Assembly (NCBI GenBank): GCA_963169135.1
Contig: CAUJEQ010000235.1
Location: 1 to 5,226 of the forward strand
Direction of reading: 5' to 3'
Source: Chloroflexota bacterium
Lineage (GTDB): Bacteria; Chloroflexota; Dehalococcoidia; Tepidiformales; Tepidiformaceae
Length of the DNA: 5,226 bases
Position 1 is the first letter of the stretch; every line of letters begins with the position of its first letter. Of this stretch, positions 1 through 4,666 are shown piece after piece. The position numbers and the translations under genes are program-made. The notes beneath the pieces were generated by a model. That model did no database searches and had not been told where the DNA came from. It was given only the letters and a program-made list of their open reading frames with translations.

Positions 1-369
1 CCACTGGTGGATGAGCATGGCCATGCTCGCCTGGCGGCCGACCAGTCCGACCATGAAGACGAAGCGGAAGAGGAGCGTGAGTTCGTAGGTCGGGGCCCAG
101 GCCATGAGCAGACCAAATACGGCCATGTGCACGGCGCCCACGAAAATCATCAGGCGTGGGTTGAAGCGGCTGATGAGCGCGGCGAGGGGCACGCTCAGGA
201 GAATAGTGGCGAGGGGGCTGACCGCCCCAAGCACTCCTGCCTGGGCGGGGTTCAGGGAGAACTCCGCCTTGATGTCCGGCAGCATGATGCCCACGGAGAG
301 GCTCACCAGCATGGCCGCGGAGTTGACGGCCGAAACCAGGCCGATGATGACTGCCCACCGATACGACAC
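1..369 (-). CDS. MFS transporter, N-terminal part (gene runs off the left edge)
   Basis: Reading the minus strand from a GTG at 369-367 gives 123 residues with no stop up to the window edge. The protein begins MSYRWAVIIG and has four hydrophobic spans, at about residues 6-30, 44-66, 72-92 and 97-120. This is the pattern of the first four helices of a major facilitator superfamily transporter. The segment PDIKAEFSLNPAQAGVL between helices 1 and 2 is typical of MFS proteins. The helix 2-3 loop (ISRFNPR) stands where motif A (GxLaDrxGrR) normally lies but lacks the Asp and Gly. Helix 4 carries the usual buried Arg (LLFRFVF, R102). The start is chosen because GGGAG (382-378 in minus orientation) lies 6 nt upstream and the frame is closed by a stop at 408-406. 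The substrate cannot be told. It is divergent from the hypothetical gene at 534. Confidence 0.85.
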   Translation of the reverse strand, partial: MSYRWAVIIGLVSAVNSAAMLVSLSVGIMLPDIKAEFSLNPAQAGVLGAVSPLATILLSVPLAALISRFNPRLMIFVGAVHMAVFGLLMAWAPTYELTLLFRFVFMVGLVGRQASMAMLIHQW

Positions 370-483
370 AGGGTGCTCCCGCGTTCTCCGAGCGTTCGGT
401 GCAGTTCAGCCTGTTCGCCGGCCCGCCGGATATGACGCGCGACAGGCATTGGGGCCGGCGCCGGGGCCGAATTGGCGGGCGGA

Positions 484-512
484 TTGACCGGGGGGCCTGG
501 ACGGGGCTGAAT
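484..512 (+). promoter_or_regulatory. Candidate promoter for the hypothetical gene
   Basis: TTGACC (484-489) resembles a sigma-70/HrdB -35 box. CTGAAT (507-512) lies 17 bp downstream but is only a partial -10. Transcription would start near 519, which is itself an in-frame GTG of the next gene. This is a weak match and is offered only because the spacing is right in the 164-bp divergent gap (370-533). Confidence 0.25.
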
Positions 513-533
513 GGCGGTGTGAGTGACTGCGGC

Positions 534-1103
534 GTGGACCTGTATTGGCTGCCGGTCGGGGCCGGGACGTCGCGGTTCCAACAGGCGAGCCTGCGTCTGT
601 GGGAGGCGGTTGAAGCGGCGCGGGCGCGCCGGGCGAGGATGCGCCTGCTCCATTCGGCACTGAAGCTGAGCATCGGCGCCGGCGAGGCCTATACCCTCGA
701 ACTGACGCCGGCCTTCATCGGCGGCGCGGCCCCGCCATTGGCGACCGGGCCGGTGGGCATACGGGGAGCAGACCGCTTCAGGCTCTTCCGCTACCAGTTG
801 CGGTGCTTGCCCGGAGAACAGCTCCCGGACGAAGAGTGGGCCGTCGGTGCACCGGCCCGGTTATCAGATGACTGTGCCATGGTGCGGCGAGTGCTCGATA
901 TGGCGCCGTCGGTGCCGAAACACGTCTGGGGGCGCCGGGTTGCCGGGACAGGAGAGATGTGGACCTCGGATTCGGTCATCTCGTGGTTGCTGGTCAGAGC
1001 GGGAATCGAGCTTGCCAACATCGCTCCGCCGGCCGGGGGACGGGCGCCCGGCTGGTATGCCGGGATCGCCATTGCGAACGGGGCTGATTCCCAAGAACGA
1101 TAG
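534..1103 (+). CDS. Conserved hypothetical protein, 189 aa, cytoplasmic
   Basis: The protein starts VDLYWLPVGAGTS (first residue Met in vivo) and has no signal peptide or membrane helix. Segments that look conserved include LLHSALKL (38-45), GPVGIRGADRFRLFRY (72-87), RLSDD (109-113), PSVPKHVWGR (125-134) and GTGEMWTSDSVISWLL (138-153). PPAGGRAPGW (165-174) closes the domain. I recall similar unnamed proteins of about this length from high-GC bacteria that begin with MDLYWLP, but I know no function. The His in LLHSAL and the polar SDSVISW helix start faintly recall papain-fold (NlpC/PPPDE-like) arrangements with Ser in place of Cys; this is speculation. The start GTG 534 is chosen because conserved-looking sequence begins there. 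GTG 519 (adding VSDCG) is an alternative. The frame stays open up to 399, but the extra N-terminus is Arg/Gly-rich and overlaps the divergent transporter promoter. Confidence 0.75.
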   Translation: MDLYWLPVGAGTSRFQQASLRLWEAVEAARARRARMRLLHSALKLSIGAGEAYTLELTPAFIGGAAPPLATGPVGIRGADRFRLFRYQLRCLPGEQLPDEEWAVGAPARLSDDCAMVRRVLDMAPSVPKHVWGRRVAGTGEMWTSDSVISWLLVRAGIELANIAPPAGGRAPGWYAGIAIANGADSQER

Positions 1104-1133
1104 TGAGAGTGGGGACCCACCGGGGGGATGACC

Positions 1134-1142
1134 TGCTACCAT
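1134..1142 (+). promoter_or_regulatory. Candidate extended -10 element
   Basis: TGC-TACCAT fits an extended -10 (TGn followed by TAnnnT) and lies 64 nt before the oxidoreductase start. No convincing -35 is seen 16-18 bp upstream. If real, the oxidoreductase is transcribed apart from the hypothetical gene, whose stop is 103 nt upstream of the oxidoreductase start. Confidence 0.25.
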
Positions 1143-1206
1143 CCGCGCCGGGCGGAATTCTCCCCGGGACCATCCCGTCGCGACATCGACCACGGAGGCA
1201 TCCAGG

Positions 1207-1698
1207 ATGACACAAGCTGAGCAGCGCGACCCTGCCGAAAGCAGCTGGCTGATGCGGCGCTTCTACCGGGGCAGGCGGCCAACGCGGACCGGCAAGCTGG
1301 TAAACCGGGTGATGGGGTGGTGGTCGGCGGTGGGCCTGCCGCCGAAGATCCAGGCGGTGCTCGAAGTGCGCGGGCGGGCATCCGGACAAAGCCGGACCAC
1401 GCCCATTGTGATCGCCACCGTAGACGGGGAGTCCTACCTCGTCTCGATGCTGGGTCCGGGATCGGAATGGGTGAAGAATGTCGAAGCGGCCGGGGGCGAT
1501 GCGGTGATCCGGCGGGGGAAACGGCGGGCTGTCAGACTGATCGCGGTACCACCGGCGGAACGCGCGCCCGTCCTGAAGGAATACGTGCGCATCGCGAGAA
1601 GCGGGGGGCGGCACTTCCCGCTGACCGCGGACGCGCCGCTGGACGAGTACGCGAAGATCGCCGGCCAGTACCCGGTCTTCCGGATCGACTCCGCCTAG
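1207..1698 (+). CDS. Ddn-like nitroreductase family deazaflavin (F420)-dependent oxidoreductase
   Basis: This 163-residue protein carries the features of the Ddn/DUF385 family of split-beta-barrel proteins, in which characterised members use reduced coenzyme F420 to reduce quinones or nitro-compounds. The core runs from about residue 48 to the C-terminus. It has RGRASGQSRTTPIVIA (55-70, family signature GRxSGxxRTTP), DGESYLV (73-79), GPGSEWVKNVEAAGGDA (83-99, the typical WVxNxxAAGG), an Arg/Lys-rich strand RRGKRRAVR (102-110), APVLKEYVR (120-128) and the C-terminal PVFRI (156-160). The N-terminal 47 residues are a basic, amphipathic lead-in usual for the family. Length is normal. ATG 1207 is preceded by GGAGG (1194-1198) at 8 nt. 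The substrate is unknown. The gene implies that the host makes F420. Confidence 0.9.
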   Translation: MTQAEQRDPAESSWLMRRFYRGRRPTRTGKLVNRVMGWWSAVGLPPKIQAVLEVRGRASGQSRTTPIVIATVDGESYLVSMLGPGSEWVKNVEAAGGDAVIRRGKRRAVRLIAVPPAERAPVLKEYVRIARSGGRHFPLTADAPLDEYAKIAGQYPVFRIDSA

Positions 1699-1704
1699 GC
1701 AGGA

Positions 1705-1743
1705 GGTGCCGCCGGCCCGGGGACGGGCACCGTTCGGCGGTAC
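1705..1743 (+). terminator. GC-rich hairpin after the oxidoreductase gene
   Basis: GTGCCGCCG (1706-1714) pairs with CGGCGGTAC (1735-1743) through one G-T wobble. An inner stem of GCCC (1715-1718) with GGGC (1725-1728) is also possible. The structure begins a few bases after the stop codon at 1696-1698. There is no clear T-tract, so it would be a tract-less actinobacterial-type terminator. It would insulate the oxidoreductase from the regulated promoter downstream. Confidence 0.4.
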
Positions 1744-1827
1744 TCTCGTCGAGGACGCCGCCGCCATGAGCGAAGGGAAGGGGCCAACTCTGGAGGGTTT
1801 TGCCGCCATTTACCCGGTCAATGTGGT

Positions 1828-1877
1828 GTGTGAAGCGGAGCACTTACCGGGCGGTAAGGCGATTACCTACGTTCGAA
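1828..1877 (+). promoter_or_regulatory. Regulated promoter block, copy A (matches 4586-4635)
   Basis: In order: GTGTGAA (1828-1834); a degenerate Crp-type site TGTGA-N6-GCACT (1829-1844); the palindrome TTACCGGGCGGTAA (1844-1857); nine bases; then CTACGTTCGA (1867-1876), in which TACGTT (1868-1873) fits a TAnnnT -10 box. Every element has the same internal spacing as in copy B, 2758 bp downstream. A transcription start would fall near 1880. The palindrome would then cover the -35 zone, and the Crp-like site would be centred about 43 bp upstream of the start, near the usual class II activator position. The function is inferred from conservation between the two copies and from position. Confidence 0.55.
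1844..1857. promoter_or_regulatory. Imperfect palindromic operator TTACCGGGCGGTAA
   Basis: An inverted repeat with one central mismatch; flanking C1843 and G1858 extend the dyad to 16 bp. Size and symmetry suit a dimeric HTH regulator such as a TetR-family repressor. No regulator gene is present in the window. The second copy, at 4602-4615, is a perfect dyad. Confidence 0.5.
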
Positions 1878-1910
1878 TAAGCCAGTCAATACCTGGTGAG
1901 GAGAACGAAA

Positions 1911-2081
1911 GTGAAAAGCACATACCTGACAGCAGCCCTCGTTTTCGCACTGGCCTGCGCGGCGTTCGCCACGCTGGTCGTCGGATACCAGGCAATTTCA
2001 ACAGCGGCGCCGGACGTTGAGTCCGCCGACCACGTGCTCGCGATCGGGGCCGAAACCAGCGCCCCTTCGTGGGCGGCCTGA
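1911..2081 (+). CDS. Short exported protein (56 aa), paralogue of the N-terminus of the secreted protein at 4667
   Basis: GTG 1911 is preceded by GAGGAG (1898-1903) at 7 nt. The product starts MKSTYLTAALVFALACAA: a short basic head, then a hydrophobic helix to about residue 26, a signal peptide or single-pass anchor. About 30 polar residues follow (STAAPDVESADHVLAIGA, then ETSAPSWAA) and a TGA at 2079-2081. The protein aligns with the start of the secreted protein at 4667: MKS-x2-LTA-x2-VFAL-x-C at the N-terminus, and P-x2-E-x-AD-x-V-x-A beyond the signal peptide. Homology stops before the first mature Cys of that protein. No frame downstream restores it, and a terminator hairpin lies 39 nt after the stop. 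It may be a truncated duplicate or a genuine small secreted or membrane peptide. The in-frame GTG 1896 is rejected because it overlaps the ribosome binding site. Confidence 0.7.
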   Translation: MKSTYLTAALVFALACAAFATLVVGYQAISTAAPDVESADHVLAIGAETSAPSWAA

Positions 2082-2119
2082 GCCACGCCGCCAAGGTGCC
2101 AGCCAGCCGGAAGAGAGAA

Positions 2120-2147
2120 CGGCGCCCGGGAGTTTTCCCGGGCGCTG
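2120..2147 (-). terminator. Strong hairpin terminator between convergent genes
   Basis: GCGCCCGGGA (2122-2131) and TCCCGGGCGC (2136-2145) form a perfect 10-bp stem with a four-base loop, extended by a G-T and a C-G pair (2121/2146 and 2120/2147). On the minus strand the stem is followed by a pyrimidine-rich stretch (CGTTCTCTCTTCC), so it best suits the gene read leftwards from 2424. It can also serve the short exported protein gene from the other side. Confidence 0.75.
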
Positions 2148-2151
2148 AACT

Positions 2152-2424
2152 CTAGCGGCGTTGGCCACCGACCTTCCGCCAGACGAACAGGACGATGAGG
2201 GCGCCGGCGATGGCGATAAGGAAGCTCCCGATGTTGAAGCCGGAGACCCCTCCGAAGCCGAGAGCAGTACCGATGAACCCGCCGACCACGGCCCCAACGA
2301 TTCCGATGATCATGGTGATCAGCCAGCCCCGGCAGCCCTGACCCCCCGGGTCATTCCCGGGCATGATGAACTGAGCGACGGCGCCGGCGATAAGGCCAAA
2401 GACGATCCAGGCAAGAATTCCCAT
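2152..2424 (-). CDS. GlsB/YeaQ/YmgE family stress-response membrane protein
   Basis: A 90-residue, Gly-rich inner-membrane protein of the transglycosylase-associated (GlsB/YeaQ/YmgE) family, seen widely as a stress-induced small protein of unclear biochemistry. There are three hydrophobic spans, at about residues 3-21 (ILAWIVFGLIAGAVAQFI), 34-57 and 66-82. The family hallmark PGNDPGGQG (22-30) joins helix 1 to the glycine-zipper segment GIVGAVVGGFIGTALGF (41-57). The C-terminus is basic (WRKVGGQRR). ATG 2424-2422 is chosen because GGGAGG (2440-2435 in minus orientation) lies 10 nt upstream and the family is about 80-90 residues long. The frame is open much farther upstream, but that part has no family similarity and overlaps the divergent yihY gene. 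It is divergent from yihY, and both are membrane proteins. Confidence 0.92.
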   Translation of the reverse strand: MGILAWIVFGLIAGAVAQFIMPGNDPGGQGCRGWLITMIIGIVGAVVGGFIGTALGFGGVSGFNIGSFLIAIAGALIVLFVWRKVGGQRR

Positions 2425-2668
2425 TTCTCTGCGACCTCCCAACAGGTTCGGCGGTGACCGCCTGGCGCCGGGTCCCGGCCACCACAGTTCGATCACCCGG
2501 GCGCCTCCGCCGGTGCGCACATTTTCAGCGGTGGGCATGCGAAAGGCAGCCCCCAACCGGTCCACATCTTCAGGCCTATCGGGAGCATTCCCCAGATTCC
2601 GGACCGATTGACTGGCGGGCCACGGTATGGGCGCCGGTGCAGACGGCCCCAGCGACGAACTGGCGGCG

Positions 2669-2674
2669 TAGGAT
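2669..2674 (+). promoter_or_regulatory. -10 box TAGGAT for the yihY gene, near-leaderless start
   Basis: TAGGAT matches the high-GC TAGgaT/TAnnnT -10 consensus and ends 9 nt before ATG 2684. Transcription would begin at or a few bases before the start codon. No good -35 is seen at 17-18 bp. The overlapping AGGA (2670-2673) could instead be a weak Shine-Dalgarno at 10 nt. The rest of the 259-bp divergent gap (2425-2683) shows no other feature I can support; TTGACT (2608-2613) has no correctly spaced -10. Confidence 0.4.
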
Positions 2675-2683
2675 GCATACACA

Positions 2684-3877
2684 ATGCGCTCAACGGAAAC
2701 AGCAGTTCGGGGCGCTGAAGTGGCCCTCCGCACCTTCGCTGGCTTTTCGGCCGACAGGTGCAGCATTGCCGCCGCGGGCATCACCTACTTCGCGCTCATC
2801 TCGATCTTCCCGCTGGCTCTCGTCGCACTCAGTGTCGCCGGGTTCATATACAGCAGCGAAGCCGACCAGGAGAAGCTGCTGGATACGGTGATGGAGCGTC
2901 TCCCCCTGGACGAGGAGGGCGGGCGCGGTGACCTTGCGGAGGTCATTACCTCGATCGTGGACGCGCGCGGAACGCTCGGTGTGTTCGGCATTCTCAGCGC
3001 GCTCTTTACTGGTAGCGCGCTTTTTACTGCGGTCCGGGTCGCGCTGAATGGAGTTTTCGGCGGCGAAAAGGCGCGACCATTCGTTGTCGGCAAGGCCATT
3101 GATATTGGCATGGTCATCGTGTTCGGGGGGCTGCTCGTGCTTTCCAGCGTTGCCAGTTTCGGGGTTGCGTTCATCGGACGGCTGGCGGAGGAGTTGGGGG
3201 GCGATTCGTTCGGGGGCATCGCGCAGGCCGGCATGGGGATCGCCTCGGTCGCGACCGGATTGATGCTTTCGGTCGCGCTGTTCCTGCTCCTCTACACGCG
3301 GATCCCGGCAAGGGCCGTCCCGTGGAAGCACGCCGTCCCGGGCGCGGTGCTCGCGGCGCTCCTGTTCGAAGCGCTCAAGGCAGGTTTTGCCCAGTACGCG
3401 GCGCACTTTGGGAACTACAACGCCACGTACGGTTCGCTTGGTTTCGTCCTGGTGCTACTGGCGTTCATCTACTTCACCAGCCAGGTCACGCTCCTTGGCG
3501 CGGAGGCCGCGCGCGCGACGGCGGAGGTTGCCACGGGGTGGCCGCTCCCCGCCCCGGAGTCCCGGTTGCACGCGGTCGGCAGCACGCTGGCGAAGGCGCG
3601 CCCGGTGGCCCGGAAGTTGCTCCGGCGGCCCGAAGCGGCGGAGCTCGAGTCCCGGCGCAACAGTATCGAGCGGATGGCCGAAGAAGGCGGGTCCGCGGAC
3701 TCCGTCGCCGCCGGCGTGGAAGGGCCGGCCAGCCTCGGTGCTCCACAGGCTCGGTCCTCGTCCAGCGCGGCGAGGGATGCCAGGGCGGGGGGCGGGACGG
3801 CTTCATCGGTGGCAGCGATCATGGTGCTTGCCGGCCTTTTCGCCGCCGCATTCGCGCGTGCACGCCGCAAGCGGTAG
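2684..3877 (+). CDS. YihY/virulence factor BrkB family membrane protein
   Basis: A 397-residue integral membrane protein. The YihY/BrkB domain occupies about residues 12-280, with six hydrophobic spans near 28-56, 97-121, 139-165, 178-206, 213-235 and 250-275. Family signatures are the first helix AAAGITYFALISIFPLAL (29-46), with the small-residue/aromatic pattern before a Pro, and the last-helix block GNYNATYGSLGFVLVL (243-258) followed by FIYFTSQVTLLGAEAAR. The family was once annotated as ribonuclease BN in error; a transport or export role is suspected but unproven. Beyond the domain is a polar Ala/Arg/Ser-rich tail (about 285-372) and a further hydrophobic helix SVAAIMVLAGLFAAAF (375-390) ending in ARARRKR. 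This last helix is not part of the usual six-helix core. ATG 2684 gives the normal family N-terminus and sits just after the -10 box. Confidence 0.93.
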   Translation: MRSTETAVRGAEVALRTFAGFSADRCSIAAAGITYFALISIFPLALVALSVAGFIYSSEADQEKLLDTVMERLPLDEEGGRGDLAEVITSIVDARGTLGVFGILSALFTGSALFTAVRVALNGVFGGEKARPFVVGKAIDIGMVIVFGGLLVLSSVASFGVAFIGRLAEELGGDSFGGIAQAGMGIASVATGLMLSVALFLLLYTRIPARAVPWKHAVPGAVLAALLFEALKAGFAQYAAHFGNYNATYGSLGFVLVLLAFIYFTSQVTLLGAEAARATAEVATGWPLPAPESRLHAVGSTLAKARPVARKLLRRPEAAELESRRNSIERMAEEGGSADSVAAGVEGPASLGAPQARSSSSAARDARAGGGTASSVAAIMVLAGLFAAAFARARRKR

Positions 3878-3889
3878 CCCGGACCACGC

Positions 3890-3951
3890 CCGCACGCCGT
3901 AAACTCGCACACGCGCGCCGGTCTCCTTTGAACCGGAAAGCCAGCGTGCGG
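3890..3951. terminator. Long-range stem-loop after yihY
   Basis: CCGCACGC (3890-3897) is the reverse complement of GCGTGCGG (3944-3951). The 46-nt loop holds a smaller CCGGT / ACCGG pairing (3919-3923 and 3933-3937). The structure begins 12 nt after the yihY stop codon and may help end transcription. There is no T-tract, so this is a weaker candidate than the hairpin at 3985. Confidence 0.3.
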
Positions 3952-3984
3952 CCCTTCGCCCTCGCGCGGGAGGGAACGCGACGA

Positions 3985-4005
3985 CCGGGACGGTTCGCGT
4001 CCCGG
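3985..4005. terminator. Hairpin between convergent yihY and lipoprotein genes
   Basis: CCGGGACG (3985-3992) and CGTCCCGG (3998-4005) form a perfect 8-bp stem with a GTTCG loop. It lies in the 155-bp gap between two converging genes, 28 nt past the stop of the leftward gene, so it could act from both sides. No T-tract follows on either strand. Confidence 0.5.
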
Positions 4006-4032
4006 CCCGCATGGCACTGCGGGAGATCCGCG

Positions 4033-4401
4033 CTACGCGAGCTCCCAGCGGAGCCAGACCCGCGAATCTCCGTCCATCGATCGAGTGAAGACGATGTCGT
4101 CTGCGCCCGGGCGTGCGAAGACCTCGGCACCTGTGTCGACGGTGCTTGAAGTGAACTCGCCCACCTTCGCCAGGCCCGAATCATCGAAGAGGTCTTCGAG
4201 CTCGACACCAATGAGCCGGTAGGGCTTCCCGCCGTAAGTCAGGCGGGCATCGGGGTCCACCATGCCGACGGTCGAGACTCCCGCGCCCCCGTCCTGGGTG
4301 ACGTCGTCCGGGGCGGCTGCGCCATCGTCGCCACAAGCACCTGCGAGGATGGCAGCCGCGAGGATCGGCCCCGCGGCCAGCTTGAGCATCCTGTTGAACA
4401 T
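4033..4401 (-). CDS. Small putative lipoprotein, 122 aa, function unknown
   Basis: Reading leftwards from ATG 4401, the product starts MFNRMLKLAAGPILAAAILA, a classical type II signal peptide. Its candidate lipobox AGAC places the lipidated Cys at residue 23, followed by an acidic linker (GDDGAAAPDD). The -3 position is Ala instead of Leu/Val/Ile, a slightly off-consensus lipobox. The mature part (about 45-122) is soluble, with strand-like segments: ARLTYGGKPYRLIGVELEDL (52-71), EVFARPGADDIVFTRSM (93-109) and a C-terminal RVWLRWELA. I do not recognise a domain. The start is chosen for GGAG at 7 nt (4412-4409 in minus orientation). An upstream in-frame start at 4440 would put 13 residues before the signal peptide and is less likely. 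It is divergent from the secreted protein at 4667, with a perfect Crp-type palindrome between them, and may share control with it. Confidence 0.75.
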   Translation of the reverse strand: MFNRMLKLAAGPILAAAILAGACGDDGAAAPDDVTQDGGAGVSTVGMVDPDARLTYGGKPYRLIGVELEDLFDDSGLAKVGEFTSSTVDTGAEVFARPGADDIVFTRSMDGDSRVWLRWELA

Positions 4402-4424
4402 TGTTTGTCTCCGATTCGTGGTAT

Positions 4425-4437
4425 GACCCCAGGGGTC
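4425..4437. repeat. Inverted repeat GACCCC-A-GGGGTC upstream of the lipoprotein gene
   Basis: A perfect 6-bp dyad around a single A. It lies 24-36 bp before the lipoprotein start, where a promoter or operator would be expected. The core is too tight for an RNA hairpin, so a protein-binding site is the more natural reading. It has no second copy in the window, and its function is unknown. Confidence 0.35.
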
Positions 4438-4500
4438 CACGCATCCAAACGTTGAGAGACGGACTGGTGTTCCCGAAAGTGAATGGGCTCCAGCACCGCT

Positions 4501-4518
4501 GTGTGAACCGGTTCACAC
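4501..4518. promoter_or_regulatory. Perfect 18-bp Crp/FNR-class palindrome
   Basis: GTGTGAACCGGTTCACAC is an exact inverted repeat and contains TGTGA-N6-TCACA (4502-4517). That is the consensus architecture bound by cAMP receptor proteins, including actinobacterial Crp/GlxR. It lies in the 265-bp divergent gap, about 100 bp from the lipoprotein start and about 150 bp from the secreted-protein start, so it could serve either gene. Its left half, GTGTGAACCG, recurs at 4586-4595. Confidence 0.65.
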
Positions 4519-4585
4519 GCCCTCTGCCGGGTGGTTGCCTGGACCTGTGGGGGCCGTTTGGGAGCATTTCGCACTTCAACTCCCT

Positions 4586-4635
4586 GTGTGAACCGCACCA
4601 CTTACCGGCCGGTAAACAGCGTGGCTACGGTCGAT
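4586..4635 (+). promoter_or_regulatory. Regulated promoter block, copy B (matches 1828-1877)
   Basis: GTGTGAACCG (4586-4595) opens a degenerate Crp-type site TGTGA-N6-CCACT (4587-4602). A perfect palindrome TTACCGGCCGGTAA (4602-4615) follows, then nine bases, then CTACGGTCGA (4625-4634) with TACGGT (4626-4631) as a TAnnnT -10 box. Spacing inside the block equals copy A exactly, and the distance to the GTG start differs by only 2 nt. The implied transcription start is near 4638, giving a leader of about 30 nt with the ribosome binding site GGAGGAG (4654-4660). Confidence 0.55.
4602..4615. promoter_or_regulatory. Perfect palindromic operator TTACCGGCCGGTAA
   Basis: An exact 14-bp dyad overlapping the predicted -35 region. 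It matches the site at 1844-1857 at all but one central base. The position suits a repressor that blocks RNA polymerase. A TetR-type dimer is a reasonable guess from dyad length, but no cognate regulator gene lies in the window. Confidence 0.55.
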
Positions 4636-4666
4636 CCGAGGATTCACATCCACGGAGGAGATCCAG

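Noticed and set aside
7..435. Plus-strand open frame opposite the transporter
   Set aside because: Composition is that of an antisense shadow (His/Glu/Gly-rich). The minus strand gives a clear four-helix MFS pattern.
399..533. Upstream extension of the hypothetical gene to a GTG at 399
   Set aside because: The added residues are Arg/Gly-rich and low in complexity, no ribosome binding site precedes 399, and the extension runs over the upstream region of the divergent transporter. Conserved-looking sequence starts at 534.
1810..1821. TTACCCGGTCAA as a third operator copy
   Set aside because: It is shorter, the dyad is poor, and nothing comparable stands upstream of copy B. Chance similarity is likely.
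1706..2020. Plus-strand open frame of 104 residues
   Set aside because: It covers the hairpin after the oxidoreductase and the regulated promoter block, has no protein-like features, and overlaps the better-supported 56-aa gene in another frame.
2425..2784. Long upstream extension of the GlsB-like gene
   Set aside because: The family is about 90 residues long and a good ribosome binding site lies just before ATG 2424. The extension is a GC-driven open frame that runs into yihY.
3322..4149. 275-residue plus-strand open frame overlapping yihY
   Set aside because: It is an Arg/Gly-rich shadow of yihY in another frame, and it extends through the convergent gap and antisense to the lipoprotein gene.
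4421..4449. Promoter for the lipoprotein gene (TTTGGA-N17-TCATAC on the minus strand)
   Set aside because: Both boxes match the consensus poorly. The spacing alone is not enough to call it.
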